DNA of 64,000 bases from Rubellimicrobium arenae (GTDB lineage Bacteria > Pseudomonadota > Alphaproteobacteria > Rhodobacterales > Rhodobacteraceae), in contig NZ_JAFMST010000007.1 in assembly GCF_017916275.1 (NCBI RefSeq), positions 1 through 64,000 of the forward strand, read 5' to 3'. The notes under the pieces were generated by a model that saw nothing but the letters and a program-made list of their open reading frames with translations, was not told the DNA's origin and did not search any database. The position numbers and the translations under genes are program-made. Positions 42,084 to 49,640 of this stretch are shown here, piece by piece (position 1 is the stretch's first letter; each line of letters starts with the position of its first letter).

Positions 42084-43505
42084 ATGGCTCCGAAGCCGGC
42101 TTCGACGCGCATCCTCGCGGACTACATCCGCTCCGGAATCTGGGACGAACAGGGCAAGCCTGACCACCAGTTCGACGACTCGACCATCACGGTGGACCTT
42201 TCCGGCATCGGCAGGGAATCCCAGGCGCTGGCCCGGCTGGCCCTCCGCGCCTGGGAGGCCGTGGCGAACGTCACCTTCAACGTCACCTTCGAGGAAACCG
42301 ACTCCGACGCGGACATCACGTTCGACGACGCGCGCCCGAGCAGGGCCACCGCCACGGTGCACATGACCACCGGCGGCGACATCACCTCGGTGCACCTGAA
42401 CGTCGGCGCCGAATGGATGAGCCGGTACAGCACCGATCCGGGCTCCTACGGCTTCCAGACCCTCGTGCACGAGATCGGCCACGCGCTCGGCCTCGGGCAC
42501 TCCGGCCCCTACGAGCCCGGGGCCGTCTTCGAGGATGCCAAGTACAGCACCGACAGCTGGCAGCAGACGATCATGTCCTACCTCGACCAGGACGAGAATC
42601 CGACCGTCAAGGCCGAGAAGGCTTATGTCGTCACCCCCATGATGGCCGACATCATGGCCATCCAGGCGATGTATGGCCGCCCGACCGAGGAAAACGACGC
42701 CACGGCCGGGAACACCCGCTATGGCGTGCGCTCCGACCTGGGCAACTACCTCGACAAGTTCTTCCGGGGGACGGCCGGCGATCTCGGCCAGAACGCCATG
42801 ACCATCTACGACCGGAACGGGACCGACACGATCGACTTCCGGGACGACACGCGCGCCCAGAACGTGAACCTGGGCGACGGCAAGTTCTCCAGCGTCTACG
42901 GGGTCCAGGGCAATCTCGGCATCGCCGTGGGCACCAAGATCGAGAATTTCGTGGCCGGCAGCGGCTCGGACCGGGTCGCGGGCAACGGGTCGAACAACCG
43001 GATCGCGCTGAATGGCGGCGACGACCGGGCGAATGGCCTGGGCGGGCGCGACGTGATCGCCGGCGGCACCGGAAGCGACCAGATCTGGGGCGGCGAGGGG
43101 CACGACCGGGTGTCCGGCGACAACGGCAAGGATCGGCTCTGGGGCGGGGACGGCGCCGACAGCCTTTACGGCGGGGACGGGGGCGACCGGCTTTGGGGCA
43201 ACTCGGGCAACGACACGCTGAACGGCGGCGCGGGCGACGACCTCCTGTTCGGGGGCAAGGGCCGCGACGTCTTCGTGTTCGGACAGGGCCACGACGTGGT
43301 CCGCGACTTCGAGGGGGCCGACACGCTGCGGCTCGACGACGCCCTTTGGAACGGCCGTGACCTGTCCGCGCGCGAGGTGATCAGGGAGTTCGCCCATGTG
43401 ACCGCGGGCGGCGACGTCCTGTTCGACTTCGACGGCGGCGAGACGCTCCGCGTCAAGGACGTGACGCGCGCCCTCGACCTCGCCGACGACCTGGTTTTCT
43501 TCTAG
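42084..43505 (+). CDS. Serralysin-like zinc metalloprotease with RTX repeats (peptidase M10)
   Basis: The ATG at 42084 has GAAGGA at 42072-42077 and gives 473 residues. The metzincin motif HEIGHALGLGH supplies ligands H129, H133 and H139 and catalytic E130; the Met-turn is IMSYLD. After the M10 C-terminal sheet, nonapeptide RTX calcium-binding repeats follow (GGDDRANGL, GGTGSDQIW, GGDGADSLY, GGAGDDLLF, about residues 305-405). The C-terminal tail ends in DLVFF, an RTX/type I secretion-like hydrophobic end. There is no N-terminal signal peptide, as expected for type I export, and no HlyB/HlyD genes are adjacent. Substrate is unknown; nutrient proteolysis outside the cell is likely. Confidence 0.93.
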   Translation: MAPKPASTRILADYIRSGIWDEQGKPDHQFDDSTITVDLSGIGRESQALARLALRAWEAVANVTFNVTFEETDSDADITFDDARPSRATATVHMTTGGDITSVHLNVGAEWMSRYSTDPGSYGFQTLVHEIGHALGLGHSGPYEPGAVFEDAKYSTDSWQQTIMSYLDQDENPTVKAEKAYVVTPMMADIMAIQAMYGRPTEENDATAGNTRYGVRSDLGNYLDKFFRGTAGDLGQNAMTIYDRNGTDTIDFRDDTRAQNVNLGDGKFSSVYGVQGNLGIAVGTKIENFVAGSGSDRVAGNGSNNRIALNGGDDRANGLGGRDVIAGGTGSDQIWGGEGHDRVSGDNGKDRLWGGDGADSLYGGDGGDRLWGNSGNDTLNGGAGDDLLFGGKGRDVFVFGQGHDVVRDFEGADTLRLDDALWNGRDLSAREVIREFAHVTAGGDVLFDFDGGETLRVKDVTRALDLADDLVFF

Positions 43506-43526
43506 GCCCCGGCCGCCGCGGCGTCC

Positions 43527-44342
43527 TCAGGCCTCGAGGATGTCGCGGTGGTACCGCCACAGGAAGAGCAGGCCCAGCACCCCGGTCACCAGCGCGACCC
43601 CGAACACATAGGCGGGGGACACGTAGTCGGGCTGGTAGCCATGGTAGAACCCGCTGCGCGTCTCGGCCACGACATGCACCAGCGGGTTCCACACGAGGTA
43701 GTCCCGCCAGTTCGGCGGCGTCGCATCCACGACCACGACGACGCCCGACAGCAGCATCAGCGGCCGCATGAGGACCGACCAGATGCTGCCCCAGAACTGG
43801 AACATCGACGTCAGGAAGCAGTTCAGCGTCCCCACGCCCGCCGCCAGCACGGCCGCCATCACGAACCCGAGGAGCACATGGCCCAGGATCAGGTCCGTGC
43901 CGGTGTCGAGGAAGACCTTGATCCAGGCCAGCACCAGATAGGCCACGAGCAGCTGCGTGAGCAGGTTGACGAAGTACCGCGCGATCAGCGCGTCCATCAC
44001 GGTCACCCGTGGATAGGCCAGCAGCTGCTTGGAGTAGCTCAGCGACTGGGCCAGCTTGCTGCTCACGTTCACGAAGACGTAATAGGGCAGCAGGCCCGTC
44101 GCGTAGAACATCGCGAAGTTGGTCCCGAGCCCCGGATGGCGCAGCCCCAGCGTCGTGAAGATCCAGGACATCAGCGCGATGCCCGCGATGGGCTCGAGGA
44201 TGCTCCACACATAGCCGCCCGGCTTGCGTCCGTAGGTGGTGGTCATCTCCCGCAGGATCAGCGCCATGATCACGCGCAGCGTGGCAAAGCGGATCTGCTT
44301 GTGGATGGACCTGAGCTGCGGAGCGTCGGGGCTGAGCGACAT
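43527..44342 (-). CDS. Capsule/polysaccharide ABC-2 export permease (KpsM/Wzm type)
   Basis: The inner-membrane subunit exports a surface polysaccharide. The 271-residue protein starts at MSLSPDAP; an ATG 48 nt upstream is in frame but neither has a clear RBS. Family marks include an N-terminal amphipathic part, then LILREMTTTYGRKPGGYVWSI, six hydrophobic helices and VVWNPLVHVVAE-like text (LVWNPLVHVVAETRSG) before the last helices. The matching ATPase is on the opposite strand at 47165-47821 rather than adjacent, so the transporter genes are split around a DUF2793 gene. Confidence 0.88.
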   Translation of the reverse strand: MSLSPDAPQLRSIHKQIRFATLRVIMALILREMTTTYGRKPGGYVWSILEPIAGIALMSWIFTTLGLRHPGLGTNFAMFYATGLLPYYVFVNVSSKLAQSLSYSKQLLAYPRVTVMDALIARYFVNLLTQLLVAYLVLAWIKVFLDTGTDLILGHVLLGFVMAAVLAAGVGTLNCFLTSMFQFWGSIWSVLMRPLMLLSGVVVVVDATPPNWRDYLVWNPLVHVVAETRSGFYHGYQPDYVSPAYVFGVALVTGVLGLLFLWRYHRDILEA

Positions 44343-44513
44343 CGGGGGGGCCGGAATCAGGACGGAGAGGCGCTCCGCGGGACGCGCCATAATCGGGCCG
44401 CGCGGCGCGGGATGCAAGCCGCACGCGCGGGGGCGCGCAACGCTCGGTGCTGTCAGGAACCGGAAAGGTCCGCCGCCTAGCCTTGGGGCATCACCGCACA
44501 CAAGGACCGCCCC

Positions 44514-45815
44514 ATGCCCGCGACCACCCCCCGCCTGTCCCTGCCCTATCTCCAGCCGTCCCAGGCCCAGAAGCACGTGACCCACAACGAGGCGCTGCAA
44601 CTCCTCGACGCCGTGGTGCAGCTGCGCGTCCTGGGCTTCGGAGCCACGACGCCGCCCGCTGCCCCCGCGGCGGGCGACGTGCATGCCCTGGGGCCCGGGG
44701 CGACCGGCGACTGGAGCGGCCAGGACGGCCGGCTCGCGCTCTGGGACGGGACGGGCTGGCAGTTCCTGTCGCCGCGCGACGGCTGGCGGGCCTGGGACCG
44801 GGGCGCGCAGCAGTTGCGGGTCTGGACCGAGGGCGCCTGGGCGCCGGTCGCGCCGCCGCTCCAGAACCTCGCGGGGGTCGGGATCGGCACGGCCTCGGAC
44901 GCCACCAACCGGCTCGCCGTCGCGGCGAACGCCACGCTGCTCAGCCACGCGGGCGCCGGCCATCAGGTCAAGGTCAACAAGGCCGCCGCCGCCGACACCG
45001 CGAGCCTCCTGTTCCAGTCGAACTGGACGGGCCATGCCGAGATGGGCCTGGCGGGCGGCCTCGACTTCTCGCTCAAGGTCAGCGACGGCTCGGCCTGGAG
45101 CACGGCGCTGACGGTGGCCCGGGCGACGGGGGTCGTCTCGCTCCCGCAGGGCGCGGCGATCAACGGGCCGGTCACCGGAGCCGCCGTGCAGTCGTCGGCC
45201 ATCGACGGCACGGCCGGCCGCCTCCTGACCACCGGCGCCTTCGGGCTCGGCGGCGCCCTGCCCGCCCTCGGCGACGCGGGCGTGACGGACGGAAGCCTCG
45301 TTCCGGGCCTTTACGCCTATGACACCGCCGCCGGGAGCACGGGCGGCCCGGCCTCGGTCACGCGCGGCACCCTGCTCCATTCCCGCCGCGGCGCGAGCCT
45401 GGGGGAAACCCAGCTCCTCGTGGTCGAGGCGGGATCGGCGTCGGGGGTCTATGCCGGGCTCGTCTTCGGGCGGTCGCGGTCGGGCGGCGCCTGGGGCGGC
45501 TGGACCTGCGGCTCGGTGCAGGACAGCACCGCGGGCACGAACGGCCGCTGCCTGCGCCAGCAGGACGGCACGCAGACCTGCTGGCACACCATCACCACAT
45601 CCGCCTCGGCCGAGACGGTCTGGACCTTCCCCCAGGCCTTCGCCTCCACCACGGGTCTTGTCGTCACCCTGGGGGTGAACGGCAGCGCCCTCACCGCCCT
45701 GTTCCCCCGGCACACCGCCAAGGGGACCGCCTCGGTCAGCCTGTCGGTCGTCAACGGCTCGGGCACCAGGGTCGCGGCCAGCCTCGACATGATCGCGGTG
45801 GGCCGCTGGTTCTAG
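44514..45815 (+). CDS. DUF2793 domain protein
   Basis: The 433-residue protein opens with the DUF2793 signature: TPRLSLPYLQPSQAQKHVTHNEALQLLDAVVQL, followed by LWDGTGWQFLSPRDGWRAW (given here in separate short parts of one 90-residue domain). The remainder is glycine/alanine/serine-rich beta structure, reminiscent of tail-fibre or surface-appendage proteins. DUF2793 genes often occur in phage tails or gene-transfer-agent-like loci of Rhodobacterales, but no other phage gene is near. Here it lies between the capsule permease (divergent) and the capsule outer-membrane lipoprotein (same strand), so a surface role linked to polysaccharide is possible. Its function is unknown. Confidence 0.82.
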   Translation: MPATTPRLSLPYLQPSQAQKHVTHNEALQLLDAVVQLRVLGFGATTPPAAPAAGDVHALGPGATGDWSGQDGRLALWDGTGWQFLSPRDGWRAWDRGAQQLRVWTEGAWAPVAPPLQNLAGVGIGTASDATNRLAVAANATLLSHAGAGHQVKVNKAAAADTASLLFQSNWTGHAEMGLAGGLDFSLKVSDGSAWSTALTVARATGVVSLPQGAAINGPVTGAAVQSSAIDGTAGRLLTTGAFGLGGALPALGDAGVTDGSLVPGLYAYDTAAGSTGGPASVTRGTLLHSRRGASLGETQLLVVEAGSASGVYAGLVFGRSRSGGAWGGWTCGSVQDSTAGTNGRCLRQQDGTQTCWHTITTSASAETVWTFPQAFASTTGLVVTLGVNGSALTALFPRHTAKGTASVSLSVVNGSGTRVAASLDMIAVGRWF

Positions 45816-45943
45816 AGCCCTCACGGCCCCGCGATTTTCCGCGCCGCAGCCAAGCGACGGGTTTCCCGACCGTTCCGGCTTGGTTATTGGAGAGGGGGCA
45901 GCCCGCGCCGCGCGCGGGCAGGATCACGGGGCCGAGGGACCGC

Positions 45944-47074
45944 ATGTCGACAACAATGTTCCGGCTGGGCGTAGGCGCAGTTCTGGGCCTCGCCCTGGCC
46001 GGCTGCAACCTGCCCCGCGGCGCCGCCTTCGAATCCGAGGTGCTGGGCGCCCGCGCCGGGGCGGACGGCGAGGCGACCAGGGACTTCGCGGTGGAGGAGG
46101 TCACGCGTGACGCCCTTCCCCGCTATTCGGGCTGGCCCCGGTCGGGCGAGCCGTCGATGAGCTGGATCAGCCACCAGGGCGGGCCCGCCAACCGCATCAT
46201 CGCGCCCGGCGACGTGCTGGCGGTGACGCTCTGGAACACCGAGGACAACTCGCTCCTGACCGCGCCGGGGCAGCGGGCGATCACCATGAACGCGGTGACG
46301 GTCTCGTCGACCGGGTCGATCTTCATGCCCTACATCGGCAACATCAAAGTGTCGGGCATGAGCCCCGACCACGCCCGCGAGACGGTCGAGGGCCGCTTTG
46401 CCGAGGTCACGCCCTCGGCCCAGGTCCAGCTCGAGATCGCCGAAAGCCGGGGAAGCATGGTCAGCCTCGTGGGGGGGGTGCAGAAGCCCGGCGCCTACCC
46501 GATGCGGGACCAGAGCTTCACGGTCCTGTCCCTCATCGCCGAGGGCGGGGGCGTGAACTCGAGCATGAACAACCCGCAGGTCCGGCTGATGCGCGGGGGG
46601 GAGATCTACGGCATCTCGCTCGACCGGCTCTTTTCCGAGCCGAGCCTCGACACCACGCTCCGGCCCGGCGACAAAGTGATCGTCGAACCCGACGAACGGT
46701 TCTTCATGTCGCTCGGCGCCGCAGGGAGCGAGGCGGTCCAGCAGTTCCCGCGCGACGACGTCAGCGCCCTGGAGGCGATCTCGATCATCGGGGGCGTGTC
46801 CGACGCCCGGGCCAACCCCAAGGGGATCCTGGTCCTGCGGCAGTATCCGGCCTCGGCGGTCCGCAGCGACGGGACCGGGCCCACGCACGAGCGGGTGGTC
46901 TTCACGCTGGACCTCACCACCGCGGACGGGCTTTTCAGCGCGGGGGAGTTCCCGATCCAGTCGGGCGACCTCGTCTACGCGACCGAAAGCCCCGTCACCT
47001 CGGCGCAGACGATCTTCTCGATCCTGGGCAACAGCCTCGGCATCGTCCGGCAGTCCCAGCGGCTGAGCGAATGA
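45944..47074 (+). CDS. Polysaccharide export outer-membrane lipoprotein (Wza/KpsD-like)
   Basis: The OPX-family protein would form the outer-membrane exit of a capsule exporter. The ATG at 45944 has GAGGGA upstream and gives 376 residues. The lipoprotein signal ends at LALAGC (Cys near 18). The Poly_export domain begins near residue 82 (RIIAPGDVLAVTLWN, FMPYIGNIKVSGMSPDHA), followed by two SLBB-like beta-grasp repeats (VSLVGGVQKPGAYPM; GGVSDARANPKGILVL). It lies 90 nt upstream of the export ATPase on the same strand. No polysaccharide co-polymerase (KpsE/Wzc) is present in the window. Confidence 0.9.
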   Translation: MSTTMFRLGVGAVLGLALAGCNLPRGAAFESEVLGARAGADGEATRDFAVEEVTRDALPRYSGWPRSGEPSMSWISHQGGPANRIIAPGDVLAVTLWNTEDNSLLTAPGQRAITMNAVTVSSTGSIFMPYIGNIKVSGMSPDHARETVEGRFAEVTPSAQVQLEIAESRGSMVSLVGGVQKPGAYPMRDQSFTVLSLIAEGGGVNSSMNNPQVRLMRGGEIYGISLDRLFSEPSLDTTLRPGDKVIVEPDERFFMSLGAAGSEAVQQFPRDDVSALEAISIIGGVSDARANPKGILVLRQYPASAVRSDGTGPTHERVVFTLDLTTADGLFSAGEFPIQSGDLVYATESPVTSAQTIFSILGNSLGIVRQSQRLSE

Positions 47075-47164
47075 CAGGCTCGGGGCTGCGGCCCCGGACC
47101 GCTTGACACCGGACCGTCCGGGCGATCAGAGCGGGGCCGCCCCACGGGCCGAACGGAGGCCGTC

Positions 47165-47821
47165 ATGATCGTGCTGCGCAACCTGACCAAGACCTTCGTG
47201 GTGGAAGGGCATCGCAAGACGGTGCTGAACAACGTCAACGCCGTCTTCCCGTCCAAGGTCGTCGTGGGCCTCCTGGGGCGCAACGGCGCCGGCAAGAGCA
47301 CGCTGCTGAAGATGATCGCGGGCTCCATGGACGCCACCTCGGGCGAGATCCTGACCGATGGGCAGATCTCCTTTCCCGTGGGCTACGCGGGCTCCTTCCA
47401 CCCGGAGCTGACGGGGGCGCAGAACACCCGCTTCACGGCCCGCATCTACGGCGTCGATACGGACAGCCTGATGGCCTATGTGGAGGACTTCGCCGAACTC
47501 GGGCCCAGCTTCCATCTCCCGGTCCGGACCTATTCGTCGGGGATGAAGTCGCGGCTCGCCTTCGGGGTGTCCATGGGGATCAACTTCGACACCTACCTGA
47601 TCGACGAGATCACCGCCGTGGGCGACGCGTCGTTCAAGAAGAAATCGCAGATCGTCTTCCGGGACCGCATGCAATCGGCCGGCGCGCTCTTCGTGAGCCA
47701 CTCGCTCCGTCAGGTGCAGGAGCTGTGCCAGGCCGGCGCCGTGCTGGAAGGGGGCCAGCTTCACTATTACGACAACGTGCAGGACGCCATCGACCATCAC
47801 CTCAGCCTGATGAACGTCTGA
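47165..47821 (+). CDS. Capsule/polysaccharide ABC export ATPase (KpsT/Wzt type)
   Basis: The 218-residue ATPase has Walker A GRNGAGKST and the KpsT-type region FHPELTGAQNTRFTARIYG. Its signature is YSSGMKSRLAFGV instead of LSGGQ, as in polysaccharide exporters, and Walker B is YLIDEITAVGD. It is short, without the C-terminal carbohydrate-binding domain of some Wzt proteins. GGAGG precedes the ATG. It should pair with the permease at 43527-44342. Confidence 0.93.
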   Translation: MIVLRNLTKTFVVEGHRKTVLNNVNAVFPSKVVVGLLGRNGAGKSTLLKMIAGSMDATSGEILTDGQISFPVGYAGSFHPELTGAQNTRFTARIYGVDTDSLMAYVEDFAELGPSFHLPVRTYSSGMKSRLAFGVSMGINFDTYLIDEITAVGDASFKKKSQIVFRDRMQSAGALFVSHSLRQVQELCQAGAVLEGGQLHYYDNVQDAIDHHLSLMNV

Positions 47822-47828
47822 GGCGGGT

Positions 47829-47858
47829 GGCTCCTCCCCGGTTGGCCGGACAGGAGCC
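47829..47858. terminator. Hairpin between convergent export ATPase and DUF4142 genes
   Basis: GGCTCCT (47829-47835) pairs with AGGAGCC (47852-47858), and CCGG (47838-47841) can pair with CCGG (47846-47849) inside. It lies in the 46-nt gap between convergent stops and could end both transcripts, though no clear U-run is present. Confidence 0.6.
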
Positions 47859-47867
47859 GGGAGCGCG

Positions 47868-48392
47868 TCAGCCCTGCATCTGCTGGCGGAAGCTGCGCAG
47901 CATCACGAGGTGGCTGTCGATGCCGGTGACGCCCACCATGGACGCGCCGCGCGCCATCGGATCCTGGCCGTTCTCGGCATACTGCTCGTGGATCGGCCGG
48001 GCTTCCTCGTGGCCGGCGATCTGGGCGTCCAGGTAGGCCATGTCGAAGGCATCGCCCTCGGCCTGCTGGAGCTGCTGCAGGAGCTGGGCGTGATCCTCGC
48101 GCAGCGGAAGCTGGGCGCCTTCGGCCCCGAACGCGCGCGAGATGGCCTGCTGTTCGGCCACTTCGAGGGCGGCGAAGGCCTTCACGTTGTCGCTCTGCCC
48201 CTTTTCGACGGCAAGCTGGCTCGTCTGCATCAGGAACATTCCGCCCTCGAGAGCCGGAACCTTGGCCTCCTCGACCGCTCCGGCGGCAGCACCGCCCTGC
48301 GCCGTGGAGGCTTCCTGCGCCGAAAGGGAACGGGCTGCGGGCAGAAAGCTCGCGATGGCGACGCCACCGGCGAGAAGTTGTCTGCGATCCAT
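47868..48392 (-). CDS. DUF4142 periplasmic protein with Tat-like signal
   Basis: The 174-residue protein starts with MDRRQLLAGGVAIASFLPA, a twin-arginine-like signal peptide ending near SLSAQEA. The mature part is a helical, ferritin-like DUF4142 domain (MQTSQLAVEKGQSDNVKAFA, LQQLQQAEGDAFDMAYLDAQ, HEEARPIHEQYAENG). DUF4142 proteins are common envelope proteins of unknown function, sometimes linked to stress. GGGAGA precedes the ATG. It is convergent with the capsule ATPase and lies 74 nt upstream of the patatin gene on the same strand. Confidence 0.88.
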   Translation of the reverse strand: MDRRQLLAGGVAIASFLPAARSLSAQEASTAQGGAAAGAVEEAKVPALEGGMFLMQTSQLAVEKGQSDNVKAFAALEVAEQQAISRAFGAEGAQLPLREDHAQLLQQLQQAEGDAFDMAYLDAQIAGHEEARPIHEQYAENGQDPMARGASMVGVTGIDSHLVMLRSFRQQMQG

Positions 48393-48466
48393 GGTGATCT
48401 CCCTGATCTGAGGTGGCGGCTCAACCGCATCGCCCGGCTATTGTTCCGCGGCGAATTGCAGCCGGG

Positions 48467-49507
48467 TCAGCCCTGGTCCGCCAGGGACAGCACGGCGAGG
48501 GGTTCGTCCCGGGGCGCCCGCGCCAGGCGCGGGAGCATGGATTCCATGTCCGCCCGGCCCTGGCCGGCGCGCTCGCCCAGGGTGGTCCCGGAATAGTCGA
48601 GCGTCTTGAGCGCGCGCTGATGGGCGGGGGGGCGGTGCACCAGATGGGCCAGGATCGTGGGCGGCGCCCCGGCGTCGGCCCTCCGGGCCAGCTCCCGCTC
48701 GCGGGAAAGTGTGCCGATGCGTGTCCGCGCCTGCAACGAGAAGCCCAGGTCCTGCGCCCGGGTGATCGTCCCGTCGAGGCTGCGCGGCCGGTCGCCCCCG
48801 GGCGCGTAGAGATCCGAGGCGACCACCAGCCAGGGGCCGTCAAGGTCGCCCGACAGGACACGGTCGATGGGAAGGTTGTTCCCCAGCCCCCCGTCCCAGA
48901 GCAGGCGCCCGTCCAGCTCCACCGGAGGAAAGAGCGGAGGCAGCGCGGTGGCGGCCAGGACATGCCGCGCGGTGATGCGGTCGCGGCGGTTGTCCCACCA
49001 GACCTCCTCGCCGCGCTCGAGGTCGATGGCCAGGAGGGAAAAGCGGACGGGGCTGTCGCCGAGCAGGTCCCAGTCCACCAGGCGATCGAGCGTGGCGCCA
49101 AGGGGCCGATGATCCTGGAGCGACAGGTCCGGCGGCATGAAGGGCAGGATCGACAGGAGCCCCGGGAACCGCGGCTGCGACAGCCCTGGCCGGCCGGCCA
49201 GGAGGGCGTTGAGGCCGAAGCCGTTGCTCCAGCGCGCCCGCACGGGACCTGGCATGAAGGCCATCCAGGGACCGTCGCCCTGCCGCGTCTCGGTCCAGAA
49301 CTCGCGCAGCCGGGAAAGGCGCACCTCGGGGGGGTTGCCCAGGAGGATGGCGGCGGTGACGGCCCCGATCGAGCAGCCGACGACCCAGTCCGGCTCGGTC
49401 CGGGCCAGGAGCGCCTCGCACACGCCCATGTGATAGGCCCCGAGCGCGTTGCCGCCGCCCAGCACCAGAGCCATCCTGAACCCATCCACCAGCGTCCGAT
49501 GTGTCAT
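48467..49507 (-). CDS. Patatin-like phospholipase
   Basis: This lipid acyl hydrolase has a Ser-Asp dyad. The ATG at 49507 gives 346 residues. It shows the oxyanion glycine motif LGGGNALGAY, the nucleophile elbow GCSIGAV with S46, and the catalytic aspartate D205 in the DGGLGNN motif. There is no signal peptide or transmembrane helix, so it is probably cytoplasmic or injected/peripheral. It is divergent from cyanophycin synthetase (133 nt apart). The substrate is unknown; membrane-lipid turnover is a fair guess. Confidence 0.9.
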   Translation of the reverse strand: MTHRTLVDGFRMALVLGGGNALGAYHMGVCEALLARTEPDWVVGCSIGAVTAAILLGNPPEVRLSRLREFWTETRQGDGPWMAFMPGPVRARWSNGFGLNALLAGRPGLSQPRFPGLLSILPFMPPDLSLQDHRPLGATLDRLVDWDLLGDSPVRFSLLAIDLERGEEVWWDNRRDRITARHVLAATALPPLFPPVELDGRLLWDGGLGNNLPIDRVLSGDLDGPWLVVASDLYAPGGDRPRSLDGTITRAQDLGFSLQARTRIGTLSRERELARRADAGAPPTILAHLVHRPPAHQRALKTLDYSGTTLGERAGQGRADMESMLPRLARAPRDEPLAVLSLADQG

Positions 49508-49640
49508 GCCGCCCCCTTGCACGTCCGGGTGCGAACGGGTGCGGGCCGGGCGGGTTCCGGGGGTCGGGAACAATCATCGGCGGCGCATGTTTGAAGGGCT
49601 GGCCGCAGGGGCGTGCGGCCACGAGGAGGAACCTTCCATC

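Noticed and set aside
42960-43270. Tandem GC-rich repeats suggesting a minisatellite or CRISPR-like array
   Set aside because: They are the coding repeats of RTX calcium-binding nonapeptides in the serralysin gene, not identical DNA units with spacers.
44514-45815. DUF2793 gene as evidence for a prophage or gene transfer agent
   Set aside because: No capsid, terminase, portal, tail or integrase gene is near; the neighbours are polysaccharide-export genes.
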